Counted from the stretch's first letter, positions 1 through 11,872 are shown. The stretch is DNA of 64,000 bases from Siphonodentalium dalli (GCA_032622095.1 CP136064.1:144913954-144977953), one strand, 5' to 3'. Numbers and translations are program-made. Notes: generated by a model not told the origin, from the sequence alone.

Positions 1-514
1 TACCAGTCGTAAAATTCAACCTAAGAGGAATATACAAAAGCATTTTTGTGAACTTAGTACTGTGGTATGGTTGTCCTCTTTAAAAGGTAAGAGGTTGGAG
101 ATTTGTCAGTGATGTGCAATTAGAAATTTCAAGGTGAAGAGCCCTGCTCATCTGAGAACATCCAGCTATGTCCATGTTTAGAACTATTGTCTTAAGGGAG
201 CATGTCAAAACCTCTTTCGCATATGCGAAAGAAATGCGAAAAAAGTGCGAAAAATGTGGCGTCATTGACGTCGTTTTTTCTACATTATCGGAGTTTTTTC
301 GTCATTATCGCACGCCGTAACGTTGTACGTTTTCGTCAATTTTTCGTCATTTTCGCTGTCTTGGTTCGATGTTTTCGCAATTATCGCAGTTTTGTTTCGC
401 AGTTTTGCTCAAATGTTCGCTGTTCTGTTTCGACATATTTTCGCAGTGTTTGTTTTCGTCAAGATCGCAGCATTAAATCCGTCAATATTGCTGCTGTGTC
501 GATATGATTGGCAG

Positions 515-718
515 GACAGTTTGTGTTCAATAAATACTCCATGGTCGCAGTTTTATACTGATGTGTCGCGAACGGGAAGATGTCGATCTCCATGCTGAAA
601 TTTCTCAGATCGGAGTGACAGTTTGTGTTCAATAAATACTCCATAGTCGCAGTTTTATACTGATGTGTCGCGAACGGGAAGATGTCGGTGTCCATGCTGA
701 AATTTCTCAGATCGGAGT
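515..718. repeat. 102-bp tandem duplication inside the Harbinger-like element
   Basis: Two near-identical units (515-616 and 617-718) start with GACAGTTTGTGTTCAATAAA and end with CAGATCGGAG. They differ by a few substitutions. Downstream to about 860 there are further scattered ATCGGAG/CTCCGAT words, so the duplication belongs to an inverted-motif-rich subterminal block. Confidence 0.85.
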
Positions 719-864
719 TTTTATCATAAGAATTCCAATGATTTAATCGGAGTATTCGCCGATATGAAAACATTTCCGATTTGATCGGAGTTTATAAATG
801 TAGGCCTATTAGTAAATTTCTCCGATCTACTGAAATCTCCGATTTGGTTAATATCGGACAATTC

Positions 865-1920
865 AAACTTCGTTTAATAATAAACTATTATTAATAGAAG
901 ATTATTTAAAGTCCCAAATAAATTATTCCCAGACCCAATTTATATAATAGGATAGGCCAACACAATCAATTCCTACGTTTTTATATCACACGGTGCCCGC
1001 AAATCCGTGGGTTTATAGCAGTGATATTGCATCACTGGTTTACAGTACATATTACAGTACAGGTTGAAGTCCCCCTAAATCTCGAGCAATAATTGCTACA
1101 CCGTCGCATTAATACTGCAGAGTGGTACCGTAAACAATGCAAATTTTGATTTCGAAAATCGTTTTTGTGTGTGATTATGTAACTTGTCTTCACTTTGGGT
1201 AAACCGTCACCATTTAATTGTGCGAACTATTATGAATAAAAGAATACAGCCGTGGACGACAATAAATTATTCCACAACCCCGATTTATAGTATGCCACGT
1301 AGAGTTAATTTCTACAGTTTCAATCTGTCTTTCTAGACCAGACACATATTTTAATGTGGACGCAAATCAGGGTGTTTACGGCATCGTCGGACAGTCGTAA
1401 ACAATGCTTTAATTTTCGCAATATACGTATGAAATCATTGTTAGATATCGGAAGCGCAGCGTCATCATGATTAATTCGTCGGCGACATTTATACTTTTAT
1501 TTCAAATCTACACATTTTATTCAATATATATCAGCGATCAGATGCGACAAAGTTAAGTTAATACAAAACATATTATATAATAGTTTGGAATTTCCACGAA
1601 TAGCACAATCATGTTATGTTGTGCTATTTTTAGCACTAATTTCCCAGGCCAGTCCTAGTTTCGTTTGTGGGTAGCATTGACTGACAGAGGAGTTGAGTGT
1701 TATGTTTTTCTCGATTCTTTATTGAATGAATAATAAAAATATGGATATCATACCATTATAAAACAATGAACTTAGAGGGTATGGCTCTATATATGTCTGG
1801 CGTTGATAGAATGTGATGAGGGCTTGTTCTATATCGGGCCTATTGCTTCAAATGCTGGATCATGTGGATGGACCGTTGTCGCTCCCGTTGTGGGTGGGTG
1901 CAGCTGGTTTCAAATTTCTG
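865..1920. other. Interior of the element, no gene seen
   Basis: AT-rich sequence without a long reading frame or recognisable protein similarity on either strand. It contains two short related passages about the 'hydrogen-pattern' CAAT/AATAAATTATTCC words near 920 and 1262, suggesting an old internal duplication. Nothing else can be supported. Confidence 0.4.
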
Positions 1921-3757
1921 TGTGATTTCATCTTTTTTCTGTTAGATGTGTGATACCTGGGGTTGTGAAACCCCTAACTTCTTCGTACTGTCGACCTGTG
2001 TAAACTGCTGGTCTAATATTTTCCCAACTGCGTATATGTCCGCTACCGATAGATCTATTCGATTTCATCACTGTTTCTAGCCATGATCGAACTGATATTA
2101 TGACATCAAGTCGCTTCATTTTGGAATTTTATATATCAGATGTGTTGTTTTTGTCCAACGAGTTAAACCATTGTTCACTAATTGAGAAGACATCACGACA
2201 ACAACAAAACTGTCGCACAGTTCACGCATAGTTGTGAAGGACCGGTATATACGTCATTATATGTCAGTAGACCTATATGTTTGTATAGCCTTTTGCTAAA
2301 TGTCACCCCTTCACACATTTGGAATGGGTTGACTATTGTTTAATTAGGCCTTGTGCGAACTCATAGCTATCAAAACAGTCGAACTGTCAAGTCATTGTAC
2401 TTGTGTGTTAAACGCATAGAGTTGTTTGTATGGCCTTTGGCTGACAGCCAATAAAAATTCAGCTGGCATCTGATTACGCAGAAGTCAAAAATAAATGCGC
2501 GGATTTATAAAGTGCGACAACATCGTATGGATGTTTTAACTTTTCATCGTTTGCGAATATCGATCAATGTTTCGACGTCGCGACTTTCGCGTTGTCGAAA
2601 GTTTCGACATTTTACGGAAATTTTGGTCTGTTGTGGTTTCGACGTTATCGCACTTTTATGGCCAGTCGCTTTCGACGTTATCGCATTATTTTTCGTCATT
2701 TCCGACATTTCGTTTTTGCACATTTACGTCAATTACGTCAAAACTTTTTCGACATTATCGACAATATTTTCGCATATGCGAAAGAGGTTTTGACATGCTC
2801 CCTAAGTGATTTTGTCAAGTACTGATTCTTGTAGTCTTCAGAGTCCCCGTCTTCTCAGTCCTTACAGTCTGGTGAGCGACCCACAGTCATTGACTGTCTT
2901 GTATTGGTTTATTTTGACACACTCTTTGCCCCTGATTAATTTATTTTGATTTTTATGTGTACCCATACCATAGTATGGTACACATATTGTCGACATCCGG
3001 ATTGACCACTTTAGACCGGCCCCCAGATGAGGGTAGTGTCACACGAAAGGGTAGAAATTTTGACGCTATATCCAATTATCCTTGCCCCATGGGGGTTCCA
3101 AAACACTGAGGTATCCAGGGCGGAGCAGGTGGAAAATATTTGTTTTGGACCTTTTTGGTGTTTTTGACCTGCAAATTTCAGTATAATCAGGAATACCAAT
3201 AAAATAAGGCAAATGTTAAATTAAATTAAAATTTAACCCACCCCCCTAAAACTGATTTTCTATCTGAAAATACCTGTCAAGTCAAAATAGCCCGTTTTCG
3301 TTCCATTTTGTTAACCAATTCAGAGTCTTATCATATATCATGGAATTAGCATGTATCTGAGGAGGTTTATGTTATGGTAGAGTCTATTTTTGTTTAAATT
3401 TAGATTTTTTTGGGGTAAATTAGCTAAAATATTGATTATTTTTAAGTTAAAAATTTCTGAAAAATTCCCATGACTTTGTCAGTTTTATGGATACAGCTGC
3501 ACAACATGCACCACAATGAGCATAAATTCTTCCCCAATATCAGACATGAAATGCTATAATCATGTACCAGACCAGAATTAAGAAATAAAGTAAAACTTAA
3601 CCCTACCCCAAGATAGTGTTCTCAATGCTTTCAATTTTTTGCTATACTAAACTCGAAAGGTCGTTCATACTAGTTGATAGAATTCATATCATAAATTGCA
3701 ATAGTTCTGCCCACGGATTATGCAATCTCATCTTCACTGTCACTGTCAATTTCATCA

Positions 3758-4165
3758 AATGTGATGGTAACAGTCAATAGAATTTCTGTGCAACATCTTA
3801 CAACTCAGGCTGCCTATCAGCCTTCCATCCATGAAGTGCTATACCGGGAGTGGTTGATTTGGCAATGGTTGCAAGTCTCCACTGTTTTGCTATCATGTTG
3901 GCTCGTTTTGAGTGTAGAATTAAAGATTCCTAACATGATGGAAGTGCAGAAAGATCAAGTACATTCTACTGATTCTCGAACTTCTGCTGGAACATTATCT
4001 GCCTAGCTTGATTCACTTTTCTCGAAAGTTGAACATAAGGCACATGCTAACTCATCGAGTGTAGTAAGCGTGTCACTGTCCAAAATCCAATTCGTTCCTA
4101 AATAAGCCATGACTTCCATATATTTTGATCATCTTTCCAGGGAAGGAATGTGAAGGAATGGAACC
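3758..4165 (-). pseudogene. Left-arm fragment of the CXC/LGGFHT-type gene family
   Basis: Read on the minus strand, this arm encodes the same segment as 6544-7164 but broken by stops and frameshifts. One stretch reads YLGTNWILDSDTLTTLDELA and continues CALCSTFE. Another contains DLSALPS, a stop, then HSKRANMIAKQWRLA, and a third GIALHGWKADRQPEL. The H-x2-RAN-x3-A-x2-W pattern is the version I know from this family; the right arm has degraded RAN to QVD. The final part encodes an acidic tail (FDEIDSDSEDE in the right arm). Gene name and function are unknown to me. Confidence 0.6.
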
Positions 4166-4269
4166 ATGGATAAGTGCATTCTCCTGTATATTTGAAATCT
4201 CGATATCACTGACTTGAATCACCTGCCCATTAGCATAAAAATTGATTAACTATTATCAGGGGGAAATCA

Positions 4270-4400
4270 TTTAACGTTTCCTCCATCGTGCATAAACGCC
4301 ATCAAGATGGAGAACTCTCTGACATGACCTCTCTATCGATTAATATATCGTTGAGTTATTGTGGAAAGCAAATTAGCAACCCAAGATACACATGTACAAT
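4270..4400. repeat. Unique segment shared with the 19.26-kb locus
   Basis: The block containing CATCAAGATGGAGAACTCTC, ACATGACCTCTCTAT and GAGTTATTGTGGAAAGC recurs at about 19265-19385 in the same position relative to the minisatellite. This ties the foldback element to the 16-20 kb pseudogene locus. Confidence 0.75.
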
Positions 4401-4439
4401 CAACTCAGTAACATAGTCTCTCCATATATACACATAAAC

Positions 4440-5950
4440 ACAATACAAATGTCAAGATAGTCACTCACTCTATACACGTACACCTGACCCATGACCACAT
4501 AGTCACTCCATGTATACCTATTCACCACTTTCCTGATCATAAGTCAATCCTTGTATACCTATTCATCTCACCATTGGCCATATGGTCACTCCCTGTATAC
4601 CTATTCGCCATGGACAAAATAGCCATTCAAGATAAACATATACACCCCATCTATGACCATAGAGTCACTCCATGTATACATATGCATCTCACCATTGGCC
4701 ATATAGCCACTTGCTTTATATACGTATCCCTCACCCATGACCATACCGGTATATATCCACACTCGTGTATACCTGTACACTCCACACATGCTCATGCAGG
4801 CACACTAGGTATACGCATACACCTGACCCATGACCATATATAGCCACCCCTGTGTACCTATTCAACACATTCATGATCATACAGTCAATCATTGTATACC
4901 TATATATATTCACCTCACCGTTGGTCATACATCACTCGCTGTATACATGTTCACCAAACCCATGGCAAAATAGCCACGCAAGATATACATATACCCCCAA
5001 CCATGACCATAGAATGATTCCAGGTAAACATATGCACCTCACTAATGGTGATATAGCCACTCACTTTATACACATACCTCTCCATAACCATACAGCCACT
5101 CTTGTGTATACCCGTATACCATACACATGACCATACAGCCACACCAGGTAAACTCCTACACCTGACCCATGACCATATAGTCACTCCCTGTATACCTATT
5201 CACCACATTCATGATCATACAGTCACTGCTTGTATACCTGTTCACATCACCATTGGCCATGCAGTCACTCCCTGAAAACATATTCACCTCACTATTGGCC
5301 ATAGAGTCACTCACTATACATATTTGCCATGGCAATAACCATATAGCCACTTAATATATACATATACACATCCACACATGACCATCCACACACTCGTCAA
5401 TGACCATTCAGCACATATCAGTTACACATATACACATTATGACTACTGCCATTCCATGTACACCTATACGCATTACACATAGCTGCACATCTATTTATCC
5501 ATTCACCCCACCATGATCATACAGACAACACATGTATACATATACACCTACATGTGACAATACAGCCACACAAGGTACACATGTACATCCCACCCATGAC
5601 CATACAGTCACTCCATATATATACATAAAAACACATATGACCATGTTAGTACATGTACTCTCGTTATTTACATAAACCACAACAATGTCCATTGAACCAC
5701 ATTGTGTACACCTGTACTGGGTAGTCATTACCATACAACCATACAGTCACTCCCTGTATACCTATTCACCTCACACATGACCATACACTCACTCCTTGCA
5801 TACCTATACATCTCACCATGGCCACCCCATTCATGACCATATAGCTAACCATGTACAGCTATTCGCATCATTCATGACCATACAATAACTCCCATTATAC
5901 ATATTCACCTCACCTATGACCACACGGTAACTCCCTGGTTGCCATGTTGA
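4440..5950. repeat. Minisatellite of about 45-60 bp monomers in the foldback loop
   Basis: Degenerate monomers alternate words such as CATGACCATATAGTCACTCC, TGTATACCTATTCACC and TCACCATTGGCCATA. Monomer length drifts, so a single period cannot be given by eye. Both strands produce many short open frames (60-90 residues rich in H, T, Y or V, W, Y) that are by-products of the repeat. The same minisatellite, in both orientations, fills 17195-19250 and 19880-20170. Confidence 0.85.
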
Positions 5951-6081
5951 CCTCCACCCTGTATCATGTTGATCCATTTTTATCTTAATAGGCCAGAATA
6001 GCCACAGATTATGATTCAGTTCAGTTCCAAATCCAAGTTCTGCCCATTTATTTAAAAAAATATAGCCAGTATCCAAAAAGA

Positions 6082-6102
6082 GGTTCTCGAGGGGGGGGGG
6101 GG
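6082..6102. repeat. Poly-G run at the loop/right-arm boundary
   Basis: An uninterrupted run of about 14 G follows CTCGAG near 6087. It is listed as a homopolymer that may be unstable or miscalled. A similar poly-C run occurs at about 10190-10200. Confidence 0.7.
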
Positions 6103-6543
6103 AAATAAGGCAACTTTAAAATTAATTTGTTATGCCCCATAAGGAAATGGGACAACCAGAATAGAACATTTAGTTGTCAGTTGATTAGCTAACATGTAAA
6201 ATAACGAAGTGAGTCACAATTTGCTACATTTTCGGAAACGCAGAGAATATATGTGAAAAATGGTTGCCATTTTGGAAGCCATTTTGAGTAATTTGGTTTA
6301 TAAACACATTAGTGTGACACATTTAAGGTAGATCAAAACAATAAACACCTTTCGTACCATAGTTACATTTTACTTGAATTTTTTTTGCCATTATTTATAT
6401 AAATTTTGTGAGAGAAAAATCCAATACTTCTAGCCTGATAATTCTGGTAATGTCAGTGGTGACAATAGTAAAAATTAACTAAGGTGCATCAGACATGTTA
6501 GTGTTCAATGTATAGAAGACAGAATAGCCAATTTTATACATCA

Positions 6544-7164
6544 ACCACAACTTCTAAGCGATTGTGGGACACGCTGGGTCAATATCTACCATTTCCACAT
6601 TTTGCCAGCCAAAAATACAGAAGAATGCAGTTGTTGGGTTCCATTCCTTCACAGATAATAATTACCTTTCATCGTTGTTCCGAAAAGGAAAAAAACACTT
6701 CTGGAAGTTGCTGGAAAGACCATCAAGATATATGGAAGTCATGGCTTATTTAGGAACGAATTGGGATTTGGACAGTGACACGCTATTAAAATACAATCAA
6801 GGAGTTAACATGTGCCTTATACATGTATGATCCACATTCGAGAAAAGTGAATTAAGCTAGGTGGGTAAAGTTCCAGCAGAAGTTCGAGAATCAGCAAAAG
6901 GTAGTTGATCTTTCTGCACTTCCACCATGTGAGGAATCTTTCATTCTACACTCAAAACAAGTCGACATGATAGCAAAACAGTGGAGACTTGCAACCATTG
7001 CCAAATCAACCACTCCCGTTGTTGCACTTCATAGATGGACGGCCGAGAGGCAATCTGAGTTGTTTGAACCATTCTTTCCCGTAAGATGTTGCACAGAAAT
7101 TCTATTGACTGATACCATCACATTTGATGAAATTGACAGTGATAGTGAAGATGAGATTACATAA
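6544..7164 (+). pseudogene. Right-arm fragment of the CXC/LGGFHT-type gene family
   Basis: Three frames together encode a recognisable segment. It runs HFWKLLERPSRYMEVMAYLG, TNWDLDSD, then after a frameshift QQKFENQQKVVDLSALPPCE, ESFILHSKQVDMIAKQWRLA, and an acidic terminus FDEIDSDSEDEIT before a TAA at 7162. The LPPC-x4-6-H-x6-A-x2-W spacing matches a large uncharacterised protein family I recall from molluscs and cnidarians, whose members often end in a tesmin/TSO1-like CXC domain. No catalytic role is established. The fragment is part of the inverted arm and matches the left arm on the opposite strand. It is not a functional gene: the first two thirds are frameshifted. Confidence 0.6.
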
Positions 7165-8547
7165 TCCGTGGGCAGAACTATTGCAATTTATGATATGAAT
7201 TCTATCAACTAGTATGAACGACCTTTCGAGTTTAGTATAGCATAAAATTGAAAGCTTTGAGAATACTATTTTGGGGTAGGGATAAGTTTTACTTGATTTC
7301 TTAATTCTGGTCTGGTACATGATTATAGCATTTCATGTCTGATATTGGGGAAGAATTTATGCTTATTGTGGTGCATGTTGTGCAGCTGTATCCATAAAGC
7401 TGACAAAGTCATGGGAATTTTTCAAACATTTTTAACTTATAAATAATCAAGATTTTAGCTAATTTACCCCAAAAAAATCAAATATTTTAACAAAATAGAC
7501 TCTATCATAACATAAACCTCCTCAGATACATACTAATTCCATGATATATGATAAGACTCTGAATTGGTTAAAAAAAAGGAATGAAAACGGGCTATTCTGA
7601 CTTAATAGGTATTTTCAGATAGAAAATCAGTTTTAGGGGGGTGGGTTAAGTTTTTGGAAATATCTCGGCTTCTTGGATATCATTGCTTGTGATGTTGATA
7701 TTAATAAATCAGGTATATAATGCTGAAAATTTTGATGCACACTGAGAGCTTTGTCCCAAAAAATGAAAATTTTATAGGAAATCTTCTGGAAAACTTTTTT
7801 GAAAAAGCACTGCAATTTATGCATTTTTTTGGCATTTTCGTGAATTTTTCACAAAAATTGTTTGAAAATATAACTTTTTGCACATCATATAAAGTGTTAA
7901 GCAACCCAGATAGAATAAGTATCTGATATTCAAGTACATTTTATTCAACATTTGTCTTACTTTATTAGTTTTCCTGATTAGACTGAAATTTGCAGGTCAA
8001 AAACACCAAAAAGGTCAAAAAAATATATTTTCCACCTGCTCCGCCCTGGATACCTCAGTGTTTTGGAACCCCCAAGGGGCAAGGATAATTGGAGATAGCG
8101 TCAAAATTTCTACCCTTTCGTGTGACACTACCCTCATCTGGGGGCCGGTCTACTTGTGGTCCGTCCGTCTGTCGGTAGACACTTTACGCATGGTGCGATA
8201 AATAAACATTTTTTTATTCGATTGGAACCAAATTTTGTATATCTGTTTCTCAGCCTAAAATACAGATCGAGTTAAAAATATGGGTTTGATCCAAGTTTTT
8301 TTTTAATGGAGTTATGGCCGTTCTTCACGCATGCTGCAATAACTAAAAAAAATATATCTGAAATCAAATTTGGTATGTCAGTTTCTCAGCCCAAAATACA
8401 GATAGTATTCGAATTATGGGCCTATTTAAAAAAAAAAAAATTCTAATCTTTGAAGATTAACAATGAATGTTATGGATTTTAGATTCCAAGTTGAAAATCT
8501 AAGCCAAGGTATGGGCTAAACATCTGCCGATCGTGATCGGCCTCTCG

Positions 8548-8720
8548 TTAAGTGTACCCATACCATAGTATGGCACACATAGTGTCGATGTCTGGATTTA
8601 CCACTCGTTCGTCCATCTGTCTGTCCATGGACACTTTATGCATGGTGCGATTACTCATACATTTTTTTTCTGATCGGAACCAAATTTTGTATATGAGTAT
8701 TCCCCCAAGATATCCTACCC
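8548..8720 (+). mobile_element. Truncated second GTCY/HINE-like copy in tandem
   Basis: Immediately after the hairpin and CTCTCG end of the previous copy comes a new start, GTACCCATACCATAGTATGG, then a degenerate GTCC/GTCT tract and CTGATCGGAACCAAATTTTG. It loses similarity near 8720. Head-to-tail insertion at the 3' end of another copy is known for Helitron-type elements. Confidence 0.65.
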
Positions 8721-9220
8721 ACTAAACTATATGGTATATCTCTCCTAAGTCCTTACTTTTCGAAGGGAGAAACTAAAATTTGGTATGAAATATCGATGGT
8801 ACGATATCGTACCATATTTAGTGAATGTCGCTTCCGGATCACCTCTAGGCTTTCTTCTTTCACTTTTCTCTCCTTCGCCAACAGGCGAACATCGTACCGA
8901 AGATAAGTACTAACTAGAAGGGAATTAATAATGTTTTCCTTTGAAGATGACAAGAAATCTTAACGATATTCACAATAACGCAACAACGTTTCCTAATTCC
9001 TAAGACACGTGTTTCGACTTTCGTTGTTCGCAATTGTTTGTATTACAATTGATGAAAAAACTTGTATAGCAATTGTCGAGTCTGTCTTAAGTGATATTAA
9101 CGTATGATTTGTTCGTATAATATCATAGCCACCGACCAACGGAGGTCTATTAATGACTTATTAGACCTAAATCAAACAAACTTTTGCCAAAAACGAAAAA
9201 CAACAAAAAACGATTTTCAA
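8721..9220. other. No gene seen
   Basis: Short open frames on the minus strand (8753-8953) show no recognisable domain. The stretch holds a small KERKVKEE-like lysine/glutamate-rich frame that I regard as chance. Confidence 0.4.
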
Positions 9221-9760
9221 CGTCCGTCCGTCCGTGGACACAAATTTGTCCGGAGTTTTTCTCAGTCGTTTTATGATGATTTTCCGTGAAACTTTGGCAC
9301 AGACATCAACCATCATGGGAACCTGTGCACCTGCGATTATGACATCTGTCAGACTTTTTTTGGTGGAGTTATCCCCCCTTTTCGACTTAGAAATTTTTCG
9401 CAACATGTATAATTTTGTCCGAGCTTTTATTCCTACATTTTTAGGTCAATTTTTTTTATACTTAGCATAGATATTTAGTATTGTGGGAACCTATCCACCT
9501 GTGATTATGACATCTGTCCGATATTTTTTGGTGGAGTTATCCCCATTTTTCGACTTAGAAATTATTTTGCAACATGCATAATTTTGTCCCAGCTTTTATT
9601 CCTACATTTTTAGATCAATGTTTTTTAATCTTGGTACTGATATTTAGTACCGTGGAAATGTGTGCACCTCCGATTATGACGTCTGTCCGACTTTTTTTGT
9701 GTGGAGTTATTCCCCTTTTTCGACTTAGAACATTTTCGCAACATGCATAACATTGCGTTG
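9220..9760. repeat. GTCC-tract element with three ~170-bp tandem units
   Basis: After CGTCCGTCCGTCCGTGGACA come three diverged units. GATTATGACATCTGTC (or GTCTGTCC) occurs near 9336, 9504 and 9676. TTTTTTGGTGGAGTTATCCC, then TTTCGACTTAGAAATTTT with CGCAACATG, follow each time. The same GAGTTATTAACCCTTTTCGACTTAG-type words recur at about 40150 and 54660, so this is a dispersed family. Confidence 0.75.
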
Positions 9761-10910
9761 CTTCTTTTGAGGGATTAATTTGAGGGTCTTTTACTATGAG
9801 GAGTCGTCGAGGTGTTGTATGATAGTGTCCTGGTGTTCGATCATACAATGAGACATGTTCCAGCCCAATTAAAAGGTGACAAGGCCGATAAACTTAGCAT
9901 TAAATTGCTGCTTAATTTACATAGGAAATGCACACAAATGCATTACGCCTCTATAAAGTGTGCACAACAATAGCTGATCGATTTCGCATTATTATCATCA
10001 ATAAGCATGAGCAAAGACCTAATCTATGGATAATTGTTTAGTAAATAGTTCTGTTTTGATATTTAGTGTATAAATGGTGGTTTAAACATTGTAATATTTG
10101 TTTTAAATCGCGAAAGAGTGGGGACTTTAATAATTTGATAGAGACAGAACCGGAAAAGGCGATATAGTCGATTCTTGTGAAACAGTTTCCCCCCCCCCCC
10201 AGTGTAAATAGCCATGTAATCCTTCCAGTGTTATTGTCCAAATGGTACTGCCAGTAACTCTGTGACTGGGTGTTTATCCCATGTGTGGTCGATCGTTTAT
10301 TGTAAGCTATCATAATTTGTAGGACAATAACAACATCTGTATGCTTCGGCATCCATCTATCTGGAAATAGAAGAATCATTCTATGTTTTATATGGTCAGC
10401 GTTACAAGCACATGAACAAGAAGATAACATTATTATGCACGTAGTTTTATTTCCCCGATGAACAGCCAAAAGCGACTTGTGATATTTTGAAGCATTAGGC
10501 CAAAAAAAAAAGCAACGTCTCTGTTTCCAGTACTGAGATTTTCTTGGCGGTCTCAATTTTTTTTTTTATTTTCCAGAAGTCCATAGTAACCTGTGGTATT
10601 AAACTTGTTTGCTTAACCAAAGTACATGGTATTCGAAACTGTTTGAGTTCTTGCAGATATAATACTAGATTTCAAGATGCATACATTATACGCGCCTTTC
10701 ATATTGTTATAACGACTGGGTTCAACAGATAAGTACCGGTATGCTGAGATACTAGCCTATTTGGATACAAATAACATACAATCAGAGAATGACCGGTAAT
10801 CACCAAACAATTATTCAAGAAATAAGGTGTACAAAAACTCTTTTGTGGTGAATATACAGCATTATTTTCGGCAATGGATTTCTTCTTCCCATAGATGGTT
10901 CATTCTCACA
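9761..10910. other. No convincing gene
   Basis: The longest frame is 172 codons on the minus strand (10038-10556). It is not recognisable, has an even spread of rare residues, crosses a poly-C run and lacks any domain pattern. I treat it as a chance frame. Confidence 0.4.
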
Positions 10911-10916
10911 TCTTTT

Positions 10917-11120
10917 TATACGCCCTTTTTGAAAAAAGGTCGTATTATGTAATCAGTCTGTCTGTCTGTCCGTCCGTCAGTCCGTTAACATTTTTGGGTT
11001 CCGATCGATAACTCAAGTTTGGATTATTTCATCTGAACCAAAGTTGGTATGTGTATTTCCCAGCTAAAGATACAGGCCAAGTTAGAATATGGGTTCCGTC
11101 CAATTATTTTTACATGAGTT
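10917..11120. mobile_element. Fragment of a hairpin + GTCY-tract element
   Basis: A 5' hairpin (ATACGCCC/GAAAAAAGGTCGTAT) is followed by GTCTGTCTGTCTGTCCGTCC and a core with ATCTGAACCAAAGTTGGTAT and AGATACAGGCCAAGTT. It has the same architecture as the elements at 13.5, 20.5 and 22.2 kb but a different terminal sequence. Confidence 0.6.
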
Positions 11121-11124
11121 ACGG

Positions 11125-11320
11125 CCCTTTTTGTCCGCCGACCCAACGGGTTCGGAGGACTATTATAATCAGCCTGTGCATCCGTCCGTCCGTGCGTCCG
11201 AGGTTTCCGGATGATAACTTTAGTTAGAATGAACCAAATTAAATTAAATTTGGTATGTGGGTTTACTAGCAGAATAGACAGGTCAAGTATAATGTACATA
11301 GCAGTTTTGAATAAGTCGAG
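11125..11320. mobile_element. Second GTCC-tract element fragment, adjacent
   Basis: CCGACCCAACGGGTTCGGAG (a small inverted repeat around AACGGGTT) precedes GCATCCGTCCGTCCGTGCGT and AACCAAATTAAATTAAATTT, then GGTATGTGGGTTTACTAGCA. It is another short copy of the same general design. Confidence 0.55.
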
Positions 11321-11672
11321 AATCTGCACGACAAAATTGGATTGCCATAAAGTTATTATTGGCTTCTACGCATGCGTGGAGCTATACTATCTTTCATTTA
11401 ATATTCGGAATAGGATTCCGGAACGAAATAGAATATGGGGTCGAACTGTGCAAGTAAAAAAATGCTACGGCATTCTCCACTCCCTCCACCTCGACCTGAA
11501 TGCTCTAAAGTGCATTGTTATACCCACACCATTGATAACTATGTTTGTCTACACATATTAATTTATAATGAACAAGATATATAAAGAGAAATTCAGAATT
11601 TTTATGAGTATTCATCAAAAGTTCTCTTTATTTCAGACAGAGAATGTTTGCTCGTTGAGCACCCTTTCTCTG

Positions 11673-11872
11673 ATGCGGGTTCTAGCAGCTATCTTCTGCA
11701 TGAACATACTGCATGCTGTCACTGCCAACCAGGAGGTGTCTCCGAAGCTCCAGAAGCTCAAGGCCTCCTGTAAAGAAAATGAAAGTCTTCCGAAGAAATT
11801 CTCCAAAGCGGAGCTGAAAAATAATCTTACTCCCATGCAGTACCATGTCACACAGGAGAAGGGAACCGAGAA
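11673..11872 (+). CDS. MSRB: MsrB (SelR family), first coding exon
   Basis: Peptide-methionine (R)-S-oxide reductase repairs oxidised methionine. A TTTATTTCAG acceptor ends at 11636. The first in-frame ATG after it (11673) starts a hydrophobic signal-like segment (residues 1-18, MRVLAAIFCMNILHAVTA), which favours a secretory or ER form. Residues 41-67 carry the N-terminal SelR signature KFSKAELKNNLTPMQYHVTQ then EKGTE. The exon ends at 11872 before GTATAT, in phase 2, and the split lysine codon is completed by exon 2 (31085) to give GTEKAFTGKY. Reading on past 11872 runs into non-homologous residues, confirming the donor. An out-of-frame ATG (11644) gives a four-codon upstream frame. It resembles MSRB3/MSRB2-type proteins; the subtype is uncertain. 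Confidence 0.9.

Larger units (their letters stand above)
196..2802. mobile_element. 2.6-kb non-autonomous TIR transposon, Harbinger-like
   Basis: The two ends are inverted copies. The left end starts GGGAGCATGTCAAAACCTC followed by a TTTCGCATATGCGAAA palindrome, and the right end is the reverse complement ending GCTCCC. TAA lies immediately outside both ends (193-195 and 2803-2805), a 3-bp target duplication of the TWA type used by PIF/Harbinger transposases. No transposase-like protein is visible inside, so the copy is non-autonomous. Subterminal zones (about 230-470 and 2520-2770) are rich in TTTCG, CGTCA and TTATCG words on the same strand, a typical setting for transposase binding sites. 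The superfamily is inferred only from TSD length and the GGG terminus. Confidence 0.8.
3012..8152. mobile_element. 5.1-kb foldback element with arms over 1 kb
   Basis: Left end TAGACCGGCCCCCAGATGAG matches the inverted right end CTCATCTGGGGGCCGGTCTA. The flanking CTT (3009-3011 and 8153-8155) is a 3-bp target duplication; removing the element restores the host repeat seen intact near 20530. The inverted arms run from 3012 to about 4200 and from about 6600 to 8152, imperfect but continuous. The right arm has about 0.3 kb (roughly 7655-7945) missing from the left. The arm interiors encode pieces of a CXC/LGGFHT-type gene, and the loop is filled by a minisatellite. A related locus is at 16.2-20.2 kb. 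Confidence 0.85.
2950..8547 (+). mobile_element. Helitron/HINE-like GTCY element, split by a foldback insertion
   Basis: The 5' part (2950-3011) has TTTTATG, then GTACCCATACC and a short palindrome (CCATACCATAGTATGG). The 3' part (8153-8547) has a GTCCGTCCGTCTGTC tract, degenerate core monomers with AACCAAATTTTGTAT and CCCAAAATACAGAT, the inverted end GGTATGGGCTAAAC, and a terminal hairpin GCCGATC-GT-GATCGGC at 8526-8541 followed by CTCTCG. The copy at 20490-21843 has the same order without the insertion. Subterminal inverted repeats plus a 3' stem-loop and an internal GTCY microsatellite are known traits of Helentron-derived HINE elements; assignment to that group is inference. Confidence 0.7.

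Noticed and set aside
8753-8953. 66-codon minus-strand frame
   Set aside because: Short, no motif, flanked by repeats.
10038-10556. 172-codon open frame on the minus strand
   Set aside because: No recognisable domain, crosses a poly-C run, and no splice or promoter context; most likely chance.
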